Source: Rheum nobile
Lineage: Eukaryota > Streptophyta > Magnoliopsida > Caryophyllales > Polygonaceae
Direction of reading: 5' to 3'
Length of the DNA: 64,000 bases
Assembly: GCA_027886185.1 (NCBI GenBank)
Contig: WOAB01000689.1
Location: forward strand, 1,116,001 to 1,180,000
Positions 11,986-24,649 of the stretch are shown here, piece by piece; position 1 is the stretch's first letter; each line of letters begins with the position of its first letter. The position numbers and the translations under genes are program-made. A model generated the notes under the pieces. That model had not been told where the DNA came from and did not search any database. It saw nothing but the letters and a program-made list of their open reading frames with translations.

Positions 11986-12512
11986 GACTGAAAATATCTG
12001 GTGACCCCCTAACATCTTACCTTATCTGAGTCTCACATCGGAAAATCAAACCACTCGGTGTCCCATACAGCTCTGACGACTCCCCCATCAACAATGCTCG
12101 AAGATGCCCACCACTTTATGCCATCGTCATCGACCACCCTACTGGACTCTTAGTAGCCACCACCCTTATTTGGTATTTCAAGATACACTATTTCTGATGT
12201 GGAGTTGATTTCAGGTTTAGTTTGAGATTGTTGTTCTGATTTAGAGATCGAGATAGTGATCGTGTGATCCCTGATGGCTTCTATCAACGATGTGCCTCGC
12301 GATTGTGTCTTGTATCTGATTTTCGATTGCTTCATCATGGCGTTGGTGTCCTCCAACCCATGTTTGAGCATTTCTCATTGATTAAGCCTTTTGTCTTTGC
12401 TCCTTTCGGTTTGTTTATTTGTATTGAACCTTTGTTATAATTTGTTTGTTTTTGTTGTTGTTTTGTTTGCTCTTGTCGATTGCCGATTTTTCGGCCTATT
12501 AATGATTCATGT

Positions 12513-15500
12513 TTTTTTTTGATACAGTAAAAATTAGACTGGAAACCACAAACAGACAGTTTCTCAGTCTATAGCATCTTTGCGGATGAAAACTAGAAGC
12601 TTTAAATTAACTTGAATATCTTCCAAGGAACATCGCTGGCTCAACTTTGCAATGTGGTCAACTGTAGCGTTTGTTTCTCGGAAGATGTGGCAGATATGCA
12701 CTGAGGGAAACAATTGTAAAAGACATAGAATATCAGAAACTAAAATTTCAATATCCCATGGACAGTTCCAGATCTTATTCAGGACGTTCACAATTATAAG
12801 GTTGTCACATTCCAAAAGGATATTTGAGATACCCATTTTGTTAGCTTTGATTAAAGCATTTCTGACCGCTATGGTTTATGTTTTAAGGGGGGTTGATATA
12901 CCACGCTTTTCACCAAAAATAAATAAAGGTTCACCCTTATCGTTACGGAAAATAAATCCATAACTAGACTCACCATTCGTTTTCGTAGATCCATCTGTAT
13001 TTATTTTAATAATTTTATCCGGGGTTTTTTTCTCCATTTTTTCAATATACGCCTTTTCAAATTAGACTTTCTTTTTGTGGAAATGTGATCTTCCAAACAT
13101 TCTGGATTCCATGTTTTAGTTTGATTCCAATTGTTGATTTGATTGTTTATTTGGTGAGTTACAACGAATACACCCTTGTGGGATTGCAACTCCTTTTTCA
13201 GTTAGTCTTGATTTGGTTGGTAAGCCATTTCTTATAACTTTCCACATAAAATTTTTAACCTTTGGATAAGTGTCTAAATTCCATATCCATGAAGAGTCAT
13301 ATGAGTATATCTTTTCTTTTTTATGATCATATCCATAGCAGATTTGGTTGAAAACCAACCATTTTTACTGGCTTCCCAGTACATTCTATCATGAATGTTA
13401 TTTATAGGTATTGGTGTAGAAGTTATCTGTTTTACTAATTCCTCTGGTAAATTCTGTTCAATCATTTCTATGTTCCATTTATTATTTGGAAGCATAAAAT
13501 CTGCTACTACAGCATCCTTATTTGGTATATGTTGCATATCAATGGTTTCACAAAGAGGTGTAGAGTGCACCCATTTAACAGTCTAGAATTTAATTGTTTT
13601 CCCATTTCCTACTTGCCATATAAGTCCCATTTTGAATTCGTCCATTATTTCACACATTTTGGACCATTGCCATGAGCATTGTCCTTTCTTTGTATATTGT
13701 AAGACATGTTCAGTTTTTAAGTATTTTTCAGTGATAATTTTGACCCAAAAATTATATGGTTCAGCCAAGATTTTCCAAATTAATTTAAATTGCAGGGCTT
13801 TATTTATATCTACTGATTTCCTCAATCCTAGGCCTCCGAGATTCTTAGGTTTGCATACTTTATCCCATCCTATCAATGGTTTGTATGTATGGTCTTTGTT
13901 CCAGAAAAAACTTCTGTTGATTTTATCGAGTTCATTATGGGTATGACTAGGTAACATAAAACTTTGCATTAGGAAGTTTGGTCGTGACTCAAGATTTGCT
14001 TTAATTAAAGTTGTTCTCCCTGCCTGAGATAGGGAATTGGCCTTCCACTTTGTTAATTGTTGTTGTGTACTTATTAGCAGTTCACCAAATGTACTGGAGT
14101 TGACTCTGCCATTAATAATAGGGCATCCTAGATATTTGTCTAGGGATGTCATATTTGTAATTGTGAGTGTTCCTTGTATCGCTTGTTTTTTGCTATTTGT
14201 TACTTTCTTTGTAACCTGAAAAGCAGATTTATGATAATTTACTTTCTGGCCTGATATTTTGCAGTATTCGTCCAAGATATTTTTAATATCCTTACAGTTT
14301 TCTAGTTTTGCCTTAGAGAATATCATAATATCATCTGTGAAGGCCAAGAAAGGGATTCTAGTCCCAAGTCTAGAAATTTGGAATCCAATAGGGTGTCGCT
14401 GCCTATTCGATTCTTTTTGCAGTCTTCTTGCTAAGATTTCATATCCTAGAACAAAAAGGAAATGAGATAGAGGGTCTCCCTGTCGTAGACCTCTGGTAGG
14501 TCTAAAAATTTATGTTGGTCCATTGTTAACCAGTACCGAAAAGGACACTGTCGTTATACATTCTCTGATCTAGTTTATAAATTTAGGATGAAAACCAAAT
14601 TTATCCATGATTTTAATAATGAAGCTCCATTCAATTCTATCATATTCTTTTTCCATATCTAATTTTATTGCCATAAAACCTTCAGATCCTTTTTTTTATT
14701 TAAAAGAGTGAAAGATTTCATAGGCTATTAAAATATTATCTTGGATGACCCTGTTTGTTATGAATGCGTCTTGGAGCGGGGGTATTAGTTTTCCATTGTA
14801 TTTTTAGTCTATTAGTTAGAATTTTTGATATTATTTTGTAAATTGTCGAACATAGGCTAATCAGTCTATAATGGTTAGTGGAATTTGGATTATCACATTT
14901 TGGTATTAGAGATATAAAGGTATGATTGATTTGTTTGAGTAGTCTTCCTGAAAGAAAGAAGCTTTTCACAACTTGAGTTAGAGAAGGGCCCACAATATCC
15001 CAATATTTTTGATAAAATTCAGCTGTCATTCCTTCTGGACCTGGAGACTTGTTTGTACCAATGTCAAATACTGCTTTCTTAATTTCATCATTCGTAATAT
15101 GTTTAGTTAATTCTTCGTTATCTTCTAAAGATATTTCATTGTGAATAAGTTCCAAATTTTCTTGTAGTAGTAATTCACTCGTCTCTTCACTTTTAAATCT
15201 TTTGATGAAATCATTTATAATTTCATTTCTGATATTCTCTTCACCAGTAATGGTAGTGCCTTCTTGGGTTTTTATTTCCTTAATAATTTTTCTATTTCTT
15301 CTACCACTTGCAATTTTATGAAAATAGCTCGAATTAGTATCTGTTAGTTTAATGTGTTTAACTTTTGTTCTTTGATTCAAAAAAACTTTTTGAAAGTTTT
15401 GAAGTTTTTCTTTTTTGTCAATTAGTCTTTTTTTGTTTCCGAATCTCATTAAAATTTGCATTAGTGCAAATATTAATTTGAATATCCGAGAGTTGTTTCT

Positions 15501-16400
15501 CTATGTCCTTTAGTTGATTAAAGACGTTACCAAACGTCGTTCTATTCCAGACTTTTGCATGCTTCTTTAGAAGTTTTGTTTTTGATACTAGATCATACAT
15601 CCTAGAGCCATGATAATTTGTTCTCCAGGATTGTTTAACAATATTTCTGAAGTCGTTTCTTGTCATCCAAATTTGTTCGAATTTAAAGGGTTGGTTTTTG
15701 AAAGAATTAGTCGAAGCTAGATCAATTGATATAGGGCAATGATCTGAGCTAGAGAAAGCATAGTTTCTTGTATAGATATCAAAACTATGTCTAGTTTTTC
15801 ATAGATATTATCTATTTCTGTTTTGTTTTTTCTCCAGGTAAAGGCATTGCCTTGGAAAGGAATGTCAAATAATTCACATTCATTTTTGAAATGTCATAGC
15901 CTTGTAAATTTTGTTAAAGGTAGCAATGAACCTCCCATTTTTTCAGTTGGATCTTGTATTTCATTCAAATCACCCATTACAATACACGGGTGAGAACTAT
16001 TTTTAATGTAGGTGATTATTGTTTCCCAGAACTCATTTTTTCATGCTTCATTTAGAGGAGCATAAGTAAGGATTATCATTATTTTAGTGTTTGTACTTAA
16101 AATAGAGTACATAACGCTAATAAATCTTTTTTCAATCTTGTCTATTTCCAATAGTTCTGTAATATCCCTCAATTTTTAATAAGGATATTTGGGTAATTTT
16201 CCCAACCTTCGTTCATTAAATTTTTCGCCTTCAGTGGAGTTTGGATTTTCTGAGATATCCATGATCTCCGAAATAATTCTCTGAGTGGTATAAAATACAT
16301 TCAATGTATTTTCGAGAGTTAGAATATTTGTTTGGATACAAACATATAATTTCCGGGGTTTAAAACCCATACCAATCTTACCCTGCAAGCAAACTTGATC
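12513..16400 (-). mobile_element. Degenerate L1-type LINE
   Basis: On the minus strand the order is endonuclease remnant, reverse transcriptase, zinc-binding RT-associated region, RNase H, then a short poly(A) (T-run near 12513-12521). This is the standard layout of a plant L1-clade LINE second ORF. The element lies inside the Helitron. Its 5' limit near 16400 is uncertain, because I do not recognise a first ORF upstream. No target-site duplication was identified. Confidence 0.8.
12564..16110 (-). pseudogene. LINE ORF2 polyprotein (endonuclease, reverse transcriptase, RNase H), broken
   Basis: Reading right to left: an endonuclease segment at about 16100-15700 includes a VMGDLNEIQD-like motif, with several stops. 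Next come the linker and fingers (15666-14736), with KSPGPEGMTAEFYQKYWD and FISLIPK. The palm carries FTDDIMIF at about 14345, in place of the usual FADD/YADD box with both aspartates kept. It is followed by ISGQKVNYHKS and KYLGCPI. The RT-associated region at 13570-13116 has WFSTKSAMDMI and WIWNLDTYPKVKNFMWK with GCIRC. The RNase H part at 13000-12564 has LLECDNLIIV and CHIFRETNATVDHIAK. At least five frame breaks or stops separate these pieces, most clearly at 14735-14348, so the element cannot be autonomous. Confidence 0.85.
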
Positions 16401-16599
16401 TCCACGTTCAACTTATCTCGTTCAAATCTTATAATATAATTACTGACTTTCAAACTGTTTCTTATAGATCTGAAAATATACCCTACACGTTTAAATGGTT
16501 CTGAATTGGAAATCAGATTGCCAAAATGTGAAGTTCACTTTGAATCATATTCTGCAAGGTAGTGCTTGTACCATATAAATTTAGCCTATCTTTATCATA

Positions 16600-17200
16600 A
16601 TTAACTGGTAGTGTGATTACTGATTTTAAATAATTTCCAATTACATGTTTCAACATATGAATTCCAAGATACATCTCTTATTCTGATTCAAGATATACTT
16701 CCAGGTCATGGTTATTTATCTTTAAAATTAACATCATACTATGTTAATTTAATTTTTAAATCTATTATGTACTTAACTTATTTATTTTGTTATAGGAATT
16801 TCATGTGAGATTGGACTCGACACATAAGCCAAGAGCTAAACCCTAACCTAAACTGGAAGATCTAAAGGTATGCCTCCTATACTAAATGAAGACTACATTT
16901 TATTACTCATTAACTTGTATTCTAATTACTGAATTATAAAAAATTGCAATTACAGGTTTGAGCATTTTTCCTCTAAGATACACCTCTTACTCTGATTGAA
17001 GATATACAATAAGGTCATGGTTCTATCTATTTACACTTAACATGACTATTTTAATATATTTTTTAACTCTATTCACCAATTAAAATGATTTATTCATGAT
17101 ATAGGAATGTCATGTGGGAGCTCGGATTGGACTCAGAAATTACAAATTTTGAATTGGTATTGCTTAAGCTATTTGAAAGACGAAAATGTATGTCTAGAAG
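16600..17200. repeat. Two diverged repeat units about 310 bp apart
   Basis: A unit at about 16660-16820 and another at about 16970-17140 share, in order, AAGATACA(T/C)CTCTTA, a TCTGATT(C/G)AAGATATAC segment, AGGTCATGGTT, a run of AT-rich sequence, and TATAGGAAT(T/G)TCATGTG followed by GATTGGACTC. The order is the same in both, so this is an old tandem duplication within the Helitron. The rest of 17200-19000 is AT-rich and without a recognised gene. Confidence 0.65.
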
Positions 17201-19499
17201 TTAGTAGTTTAGCTTTAAACTCTAATTAATTTTTGCATAGAGTAGTCAGTAGATTAGCTTTATTACATAGTTTCAGTAACCTGGAACTAAATCCGTAGAA
17301 GTTAAGTATAAACAATAGGATTTATTAAACCAGTTAGAGAGTTAACCTAAATCATACAACTGAAGACTAATGATTTAGTTGTAAATAAACACAATGAAAC
17401 ATTACAAATCGAACCAGATAAACATAAACAATACCTTTTAGTTTCGATGCCTCATAGGATTGAACAACTTCTTAGTTTTTTCTCTGCTATCATAACCATC
17501 AACTTAATCAAAAAATTAGAAAGTACAATCAAAGAGATACAATGTTATTACAATATTTGTGCCTTATCCAGTGTAGTAAGTATTAGAATGTCAAACATTA
17601 TTTCATGCTAAAGAATCTTTTGTAACCGTAGTTTTGTCAAACATTAGAATCTTTCAGTTTATTCTAATATTTGTGCCTTATCCAGTGTACTAAATAAATT
17701 CAGTTTAGTAGCTTTAATAAACTGTTATTACATGCTCAAGAATAGCTAAAGTGACCAGAAGAATAATTATATAAACTTATTATTACATGCTAAAGAGAAA
17801 CTAAAGAGTAGCTAAAGTGACCAAAAGACACCAATCACTCTGAAAGGCACAACACTTAACTATCTAGCAATTATCAAACTAAATCAATAAGTAATGAGAT
17901 TATCCTAGAAATGGGGATATCATTTAACAGATCCTCGGTCATTTAAAAATGTGTTCATAAACTCATCTTTGTGTATTTCAGACTTAGGAAATAAAATTAG
18001 TTTGTAATCAATTTTCTAATAACTACTTAATATTAACAAACACCTAAATCGTATAGAGTGTATATATATTATTATAACCAGTATTCAGTTTGGCTATTTT
18101 CATCAATCAGTGCATAATAATCAGTATATAATATCTCTGCAAACAAATAAGTTTAGTTCTTTGCACATACCTGCTAAATGATGAACAACCGATTGTGTAA
18201 CCGTAATTTTGATATGGTTCAACTATTTTGTACTGATATTGTGGGAGGAGATGTAGTTTTATAACCCCTAAAAGCATTGAATTTATGCTGCAAGATCGTG
18301 CTGAAAGGATCAAAATATTTAGTTCTACACTTATGGAAAACATGGATATGTAGTATATTGCTGACTTTAGGGTATCCTTTATTACATTTTTGAAATCTAC
18401 AATATATATATTTGGAATATCATTTATTAATGTTGACTTTAGGGTTTTGATTTTATTGTGCAGATATTGCAGTTGGATTTTTTGTAATCAAATATGCACG
18501 GTTGTTTTTGGAAATTGCAGATTTGTTATACTTTTGAGACATTTAATAAAGTGTATTGTTATTTTTTGGGCAATCTAGTTTATTTGGTTAGGAAAGTATA
18601 GCAGGTTTATTTTTTGGGACAAGTTCATTTGTGGTTCAATCAACAGGCTTTTTTTGGTTCAATCCAGCAGATTTAAATTTGCCGGAATTTTCTTGGTTTA
18701 GAAATGTGTATCAAGCAAAGTTTTTGCAGCAGGTTCATTCCAGCAGGTTAAATTTTGCAGCATTTGTTTTGGTTACAAAATTGTATTTGTCACCAAGTTT
18801 AGTTTGTGTGCTATTTGTCGTAGCACAACAAATTGAGTTTTTTATGCTAAATCTGCATATATTAGGTACATTGCATCTGTTTCACGGTTTTATAACTAGC
18901 CGTGCGTATGCAAATCTCCATATATTAGGTACATTGCACATTTGTGTTGGTTTTGTATGAGATTTGCATGTTTAATATTTTTGCACAGAATCATACAGTT
19001 GGTCAATATTTTTATTTCATATCAAATCTGCATATATTAGCTTATCGAGAATAAAGTGGGAATATATTAATTAAGGAAATAAAGTAATATAAATTTATTC
19101 CGACTGATCTTTAATTTAAGGTAACTGTAGGATACTCCAAATTTGTGATTTTTAATTTAAATCTAAAAAAACACATGTTTCCATGTGTCGAAATTAATAC
19201 TGTGACGCCACGTGACAAAAAAATTTTTTGGCTTATTGTAGGAGCGAAACGTGGCTTAATAGGTATTTGCGTTTAGTAGTTTTGTTATATAGTAGATTAA
19301 GAAGTAGTAGTTATATAGTAATTAAGAAGTAGTAGTTACGTATATCACAGACACATATCATTTTTTCGGCATAACGTACTTTTTAATTGCCTAGTGTTCG
19401 GATACTAAAAAAAAGAAAGCAAAACGAAATGAAGACTGAAGAGTAAGAAAATAACGGTGTTTGAAAAAATGGATAATATCCTCACTTGGAGAATTTCGG

Positions 19500-19780
19500 G
19501 GCAAAATAGGGACAAGTATAGAGTTGGTCATTATTTTTATTTCATATCAAATCTGTATATATTAACTTATTGAGAATAAAGTGAGAATATATTAATTAAG
19601 AAAATAAAGTAATATAAATTTATTTTGACTGATCTTTAATTTAAGGTAACTGTAAGATACTCCAAATTTGTGATTTTTAATTTAAATCTAAAAAAACCAC
19701 ATGATGTCACGTGTCAAAGATTTTTTTGGCTTATTGTAGGAGCGTCACGTGGCTTAACAGTTATTTGCGTTTAGTAGTTG
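19500..19780 (-). repeat. Second, truncated copy of the Helitron 5' end
   Basis: This segment repeats 19000-19280 with small differences: shared phrases include GTTGGTCA, TTTATTTCATATCAAATCTG, ATTAATTAAG, CTTTAATTTAAGGTAACTGTA, GGCTTATTGTAGGAGCG and TTATTTGCGTTTAGTAGTT-like sequence. It stops at 19780, just before the terminal TCTACTATATAAC portion, where a Stowaway-like end begins. It is therefore an extra 5' end without its tip. Confidence 0.8.
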
Positions 19781-19782
19781 TA

Positions 19783-20080
19783 TACTCCCTTCGTCCCAGA
19801 TAGAACATCCCGATTTGACCGGGCATACTCGCCGATGCGAGTTTTGTATCGTTAATATCTCTAATTATATATTAATAAAAATTATAATTTTTTGATATTA
19901 TCAAAGTATTCGTTAAGACGAATCAAACAAAACCCCACATGACTATGTTTTTTCTTATATATTGAAAGAAATCTCAAAAAAATTCTTCAACCATAAATCT
20001 ATAAATATATAAAGTAGACTAAGGGTGTAATTAATGCCTAATAAATTATCTCTTATTTTTTTATTAATCTTTCAGTACAA
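19783..20080 (+). mobile_element. Stowaway/mariner-like MITE, one end only
   Basis: TACTCCCTTCGTCCCAGATA at 19783 matches the common plant Stowaway terminus (CTCCCTCCGTCCC). A GATTTGACCGGGCA-type sequence and AT-rich body follow. I do not find the inverted right terminus, so the element is truncated or its other end has decayed. Confidence 0.5.
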
Positions 20081-20093
20081 ACTAAACCTTCTA

Positions 20094-20815
20094 ATATAGC
20101 TCAATGGTTAAAGACACTCTCATTATACAAGAGGTCTAGGGTTCAATTCTTCTTCTTAACAACTTTGTTTTAATATTTTATTTATTAATATTTTTTTGTT
20201 TATATTAATTAGTTACTCAAATTTTTATATCTATCTATCTATATCTATATATACTATAAAATAGAGTATTGAATAATTAATAGCTCATATTAATTGAGAT
20301 GATTTTTGTTAAATTTTTTATTTCAATTTCATTTAAAATCAACTATACTCTTTATCTGAATGATTAGGTGGTTGTATACGAAGACAAAGGTTACGTTAAA
20401 GGTTCGAGTCTTCTTGAATTTTTTTTAATCTTGTAACATTTTTATAGGCTTAGAATAATTTTACTAGCAAAACACTATTATATATATTTATCATTTTTTA
20501 CATTTTTTGGAGATTTTGTATTTTAATTTTCCCTCCCACGTTATACCTTCTTGATGAAGACAACTACATACGAAATAGTTGAAGTTCAGATAAATAAACA
20601 TAGAGATATAATAAGAATATTTTGATCTTTCTTATCTTATTTTATATACATATACAAATGGATTTTGTCATCATTAATTACTTTCATTATTTTTGATCAC
20701 CGATATATCTATAGGATGATCTACTTGCGAAAGAAAAGCAATGACTCATATAAAGCTTAGTGGTGATGGTTATTACAAAAAAAAATGAAAGGTTTAAATC
20801 TTTTTAGGAGCATGT
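20094..20815 (+). other. Three tRNA-like A-box/B-box modules
   Basis: Three segments resemble the internal RNA polymerase III promoter of tRNA genes. At 20098-20155 AGCTCAATGGTTAAAGAC is followed by GGTCTAGGGTTCAATTC. At 20358-20412 TGATTAGGTGGTTGTATAC is followed by AAAGGTTCGAGTC. At 20752-20810 AGCTTAGTGGTGATGG is followed by AAAGGTTTAAATC, the weakest of the three. None folds into an obvious cloverleaf and none has a clear anticodon arm, so these are not functional tRNA genes. They look like tRNA-derived or SINE-like sequence spread with Helitron DNA; the first lies just outside the Helitron start at 20244. Confidence 0.4.
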
Positions 20816-23800
20816 TGGTCAAATAATTTTTTTGGCATTTATTAAACATATTAGTTTTATAAAAACACTATTTATAATAATAATAATAATCTAATGGTAT
20901 GGTTTTGGTGGCACATGATGAATAGTTCATTTTCTAAATTAAGATGGTTGAACCTGTGCTTCACAAAAAAAATATATTGTTGTATTTTTATAATATATAA
21001 AATAATAAGTTTGTATTAAGGTGTATTTGTTTTTTTAAAAAGAGACCATTTCCCCCCTACAATTTAGAATTTATTCTATTAACGATTTGTGATTCAATAA
21101 TTTAGGTGATCATTTTTTTAGTTACATAGTAAGATTGTCAAATACATAAATTTGTTAATTAAATACACTTTATATATAACTAAACTGGACTCATCGTTAT
21201 AATTTTATTTAAAACTGGATGATGTGGCGAATGATGGTTGGATTAGTGATGACACATAAGCGAATTGAATGTGATGACGACGCATAGAATTTAGACCTCT
21301 TACATAGTATATATAGATAGGTTGAGAGTTGTGACTAATATTAAATAGAGTATCTAATTTTGTTTACTAAAAGTTGATTTATCTTTATACCAATGGTTTT
21401 TTAATAATTTTGCTAAAGTATTTATGTTATGTACTTCAAATAAGAAGAAAATTTAGAGTTGAACTTTTATAATATCAAATTAGAATTTTTTTTATCATAG
21501 TTCAATTTATGACGAAAACTTGAATAAACTATATATAATAAAACTTGATAATATATGACCATTTTAATTATATGAAAATTTAGAAAATTCCCATTAAAGA
21601 TAACATTTATTAAATAAAAATATTATATTATATTTATGATAGACATACCAATTATTATTGCGATAATAGTAATAGTGAAAAGACATAAAAAATGTTATTT
21701 TGGGTGAAAAAAGGGGAAAAAAACATACAATATATTACCTCATATGTACAATAGATTTTTTACCCCAATAAATTGAAGCATTTATTAGGACAAAAAAACT
21801 AACTTTTAGTGTTATATAGACTAATTATGATTATGTTACTTTCATCGGTAGTAACGTTAATATGTGAAGAGTAATGATTTTGAAGGAAATTATTATAATC
21901 ACCACTTTTCTAAATTTCCGATCAACGTGAATATAAAATGTGATTATGAAAAGACAATTTTTTTAGATTGTACGTGATATTAATTATATAACGCCTTAAT
22001 CATCAATGATAAGTTACACAAGAATTATTTAATGCAGTGTTGAACATAAGGCCGAAAAAGTTCCCCTTTTAATTGTTAGTAACTCCAAATATTATGTTAA
22101 AAAAACTCTAAATACTTAACACTGCTCTTTTATTCTCAGTCAAAAAGTAATTAATTGGAGTCTTTCTATTTTCCCTTTGTATTCTATTTAAATGGTAGGT
22201 GGGAAAGGATGTCTGCTTCGGGGATGAAATTCAGACAAATGAGGTGAGGTAACAACATCTGATCAGTAATCCATCTCTTTTCACGGTAAGATAAATCTCT
22301 TAATGTAATTTTTTATTTATTTTATAGATATGACCTAAAAATCAATTGATTCTCTTAAAAATGTATAAGATTCGATTGCATAATCATAATTTTGCTAACA
22401 AATTATTGTATTCCTTAATTAAACTAAATTTTCATTCTAAATGTGCATTTTGCTAGGATACTATTTATTTGAAATTCTCAATGGGTTTTATTAGATTTCT
22501 TCAGATGCATTTAATTTTATACAGTTTGGTTGCAGAAGAAACGTGGCGAATGTGTCTCTATACATCTTAAAGGTCTTTGTTTGAGGTTTACGGTTTACCG
22601 TACATGAGCTAGAATCAACTGGAATCAAGAAGGTGTGACTTTTTCGTAGATTCAGCTAATCGTTTTCCAAATATTATATTCGTATATATTTATGTATTTG
22701 ATTTTCCATAGTTCAAAATTATTACATTAAAAAACTTGCTTTAAATTATTCTACTAAAAAATTGATAATTACTGAAATATTTAAAGAAAATCGATCATTA
22801 CAAAATGATATATATATATATACATGTATTTGTATTTGTACTTTGTATCAGTTTTAGGATGGAAAAATTTAACAGATGTATGCTAATATAATATTTTAAA
22901 TAAACATAGTCAAATATAGTAGTAGTAGTCAAATTTTCACTTTGTACAACAAATGACTTATGAGAAACTTCTACGAAAGAATTCATGAATTAACTCATCT
23001 AAGTCTTATTATTTAAGAGCAAATATTCTAATCTTTTTTATAATAAAATAGTTATTGATTTTACTAAACATATCTTAAAAAATGAGCTGAACACTATAAA
23101 ATATTTTCCCAAAGTAAAAATATTTTTGTGGTTTAGCTCTCTTTTTTCAAAAAATATTTTTTTTAAAAAAAATGTGCGTAGCACGGACATAAACACTAAG
23201 ATAGATCCTTTTATTTTTTTTGGTCGGTTAGGAAAAAAGTGTTTCAAAATTGTTATAATATGCAGTCTAATTAATTTACTGAAATCAACGTAATTATATA
23301 TAAATTATGTTATCAAGAGGACTTGAGAGATTGACTGGTTACATTACTCACATGCCACAACTCAAGTACTCAACAAATAAGTAGGCCGAAGGAGGGAGGA
23401 ATGACTAATAAAAAAGGCTAAGGTGAAAAAGTGTGTTTTTTCGTTGGTGATTAGAGGGTTGAGATAATATGTTAATGTGGGAGTATCAAGGCAAATTGTT
23501 ATTATATTTTAATTTAAAATTATGAAAAATATTATTTTTATTGATGTCAAAGTTTCATGTATATAATTAGAATTTTTATATATAGGTCGTATAGTTTATC
23601 AAATCAAAGGTGATTAGATCGAGACTATTAAGAATTGACGATAATAAATTTTATAATTTTAAATATCAACTTAAATAACTTATCGTGATCTAACATGCAA
23701 TGTGAGATCTAACATGTCATACTGTTTTATTTAAAATTTAGTTGCATATTTACCAATACATGTATTTATTTGTTTTCATATATTTACTCCAATTCTTAAA

Positions 23801-24224
23801 CTTGATCAATTTTTTCAAGTAATAGTTAAACATTAAATTCTCTTATGTAAAATTTAGGTGTATATTTGTCAAAATTGTAGAAAACATTGTGTTATTAATG
23901 CTACTATATTTACCTATACTAAATTAAATTAGATGCAAGACTAGCATTGATAATTTACAAATTTAGCAATAAACATGAATTATCTTGATCGAATGTAAAT
24001 AATACGCAAAAAATATATTAACAAGAAACGTGTGTCTATATACACATTTTTTTGAGTGAAAGTACATTGGACATTTTATATATAATCACCATACATTAAT
24101 AAATGAGATAATAGTAAAATTGGATAAACTGAGTTTGTAAATAAAAATAATTGTTTTCGTATTAAAATATTTTATAATAATAAGAAAAAATGAGCTCCGT
24201 GCGTAGCACGGGCATGACCTCTAA
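20244..24224 (+). mobile_element. Non-autonomous Helitron, plus orientation
   Basis: The 5' end begins TCTATATATACTATAAAATA at 20244 after an A. The 3' end has the hairpin CCGTGC-GTA-GCACGG at 24197-24211, a short spacer and CTAA at 24221-24224, followed by T. The total is 3,981 bp. It holds no Rep/helicase ORF and is very AT-rich. A second Helitron-type 3' end lies inside at 23174-23199 (GTGCGTAGCAC hairpin, then CTAA), so the paired ends may come from different elements. ORFs in the region are short and unrecognised. Confidence 0.55.
20950..21317 (-). mobile_element. Small nested Helitron fragment, minus orientation
   Basis: On the minus strand TCTATATATACTATGTAAGA starts at 21317 after an A, a Helitron-type 5' end. 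About 360 bp on is a decayed hairpin (TGTG-AAG-CACA) near 20955-20965 with a CTTAA end that departs from CTRR. The small size and opposite orientation suggest insertion into the larger Helitron. Confidence 0.35.
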
Positions 24225-24649
24225 TAGTGTATAAAAAAGAGAAAAAAAGAACTCAATAGTACGGAGTGAGTAGTAGATTATTAAGAGGTGAGAATAGAAA
24301 GCATCCCTTTCTTTGTCGCCTTCTACTCCAACTTGCAAACTCAAGTCACATGAACACCACACGTTCAACGAATCAGACGAAACTCTCGTAAAAAAATGAA
24401 TTTTATTGGACATGGAAATTGCTAATCTTCATTGATTAAAAGCAACGCAAAGTTTTCCGATTTGTAACCATACATATCCCCATCTACGATTCCCTTGTGA
24501 AACAGATATTGATTTCGTGGGCTAGGGCTCAGATGTTATCCGTCATGCTGAGTCGAAACAAACAAGAGGAGAGATTTGGTTTCAGAAACGCGAATTTCTG
24601 AACTAGGTCATCTTTCTCTCACTTCCAAATGCTCAACAAGTTATACTTG
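24225..24649 (+). other. Upstream region of the five-exon gene
   Basis: This holds the flank beyond the Helitron and the presumed promoter and 5' leader of the gene that follows. An upstream ATG at 24534 opens a short frame that ends before the main start. No clear TATA box was chosen. Confidence 0.35.

Larger units (their letters stand above)
10082..19296 (-). mobile_element. Helitron, minus orientation, with a LINE inside
   Basis: On the minus strand the 3' end has the hairpin GCCCGTGCGAAGCACGAGC followed by a short spacer and CTAG, with T outside (10081 complement). The 5' end begins TCTACTATATAACAAAACTA at 19296, with A outside. These are textbook Helitron ends (TC...hairpin...CTRR, inserted between A and T, no target duplication). 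The element is 9,215 bp, about 3.9 kb of which is the LINE at 12513-16400. I find no Rep or helicase domain, so it looks non-autonomous or decayed. The remainder is AT-rich with few ORFs. The pairing of these two ends is an inference: either end could belong to a nested or chimeric copy. Confidence 0.65.

Noticed and set aside
20098..20155. Possible intact tRNA gene
   Set aside because: A-box and B-box motifs are present, but there is no acceptor stem or anticodon arm that pairs.
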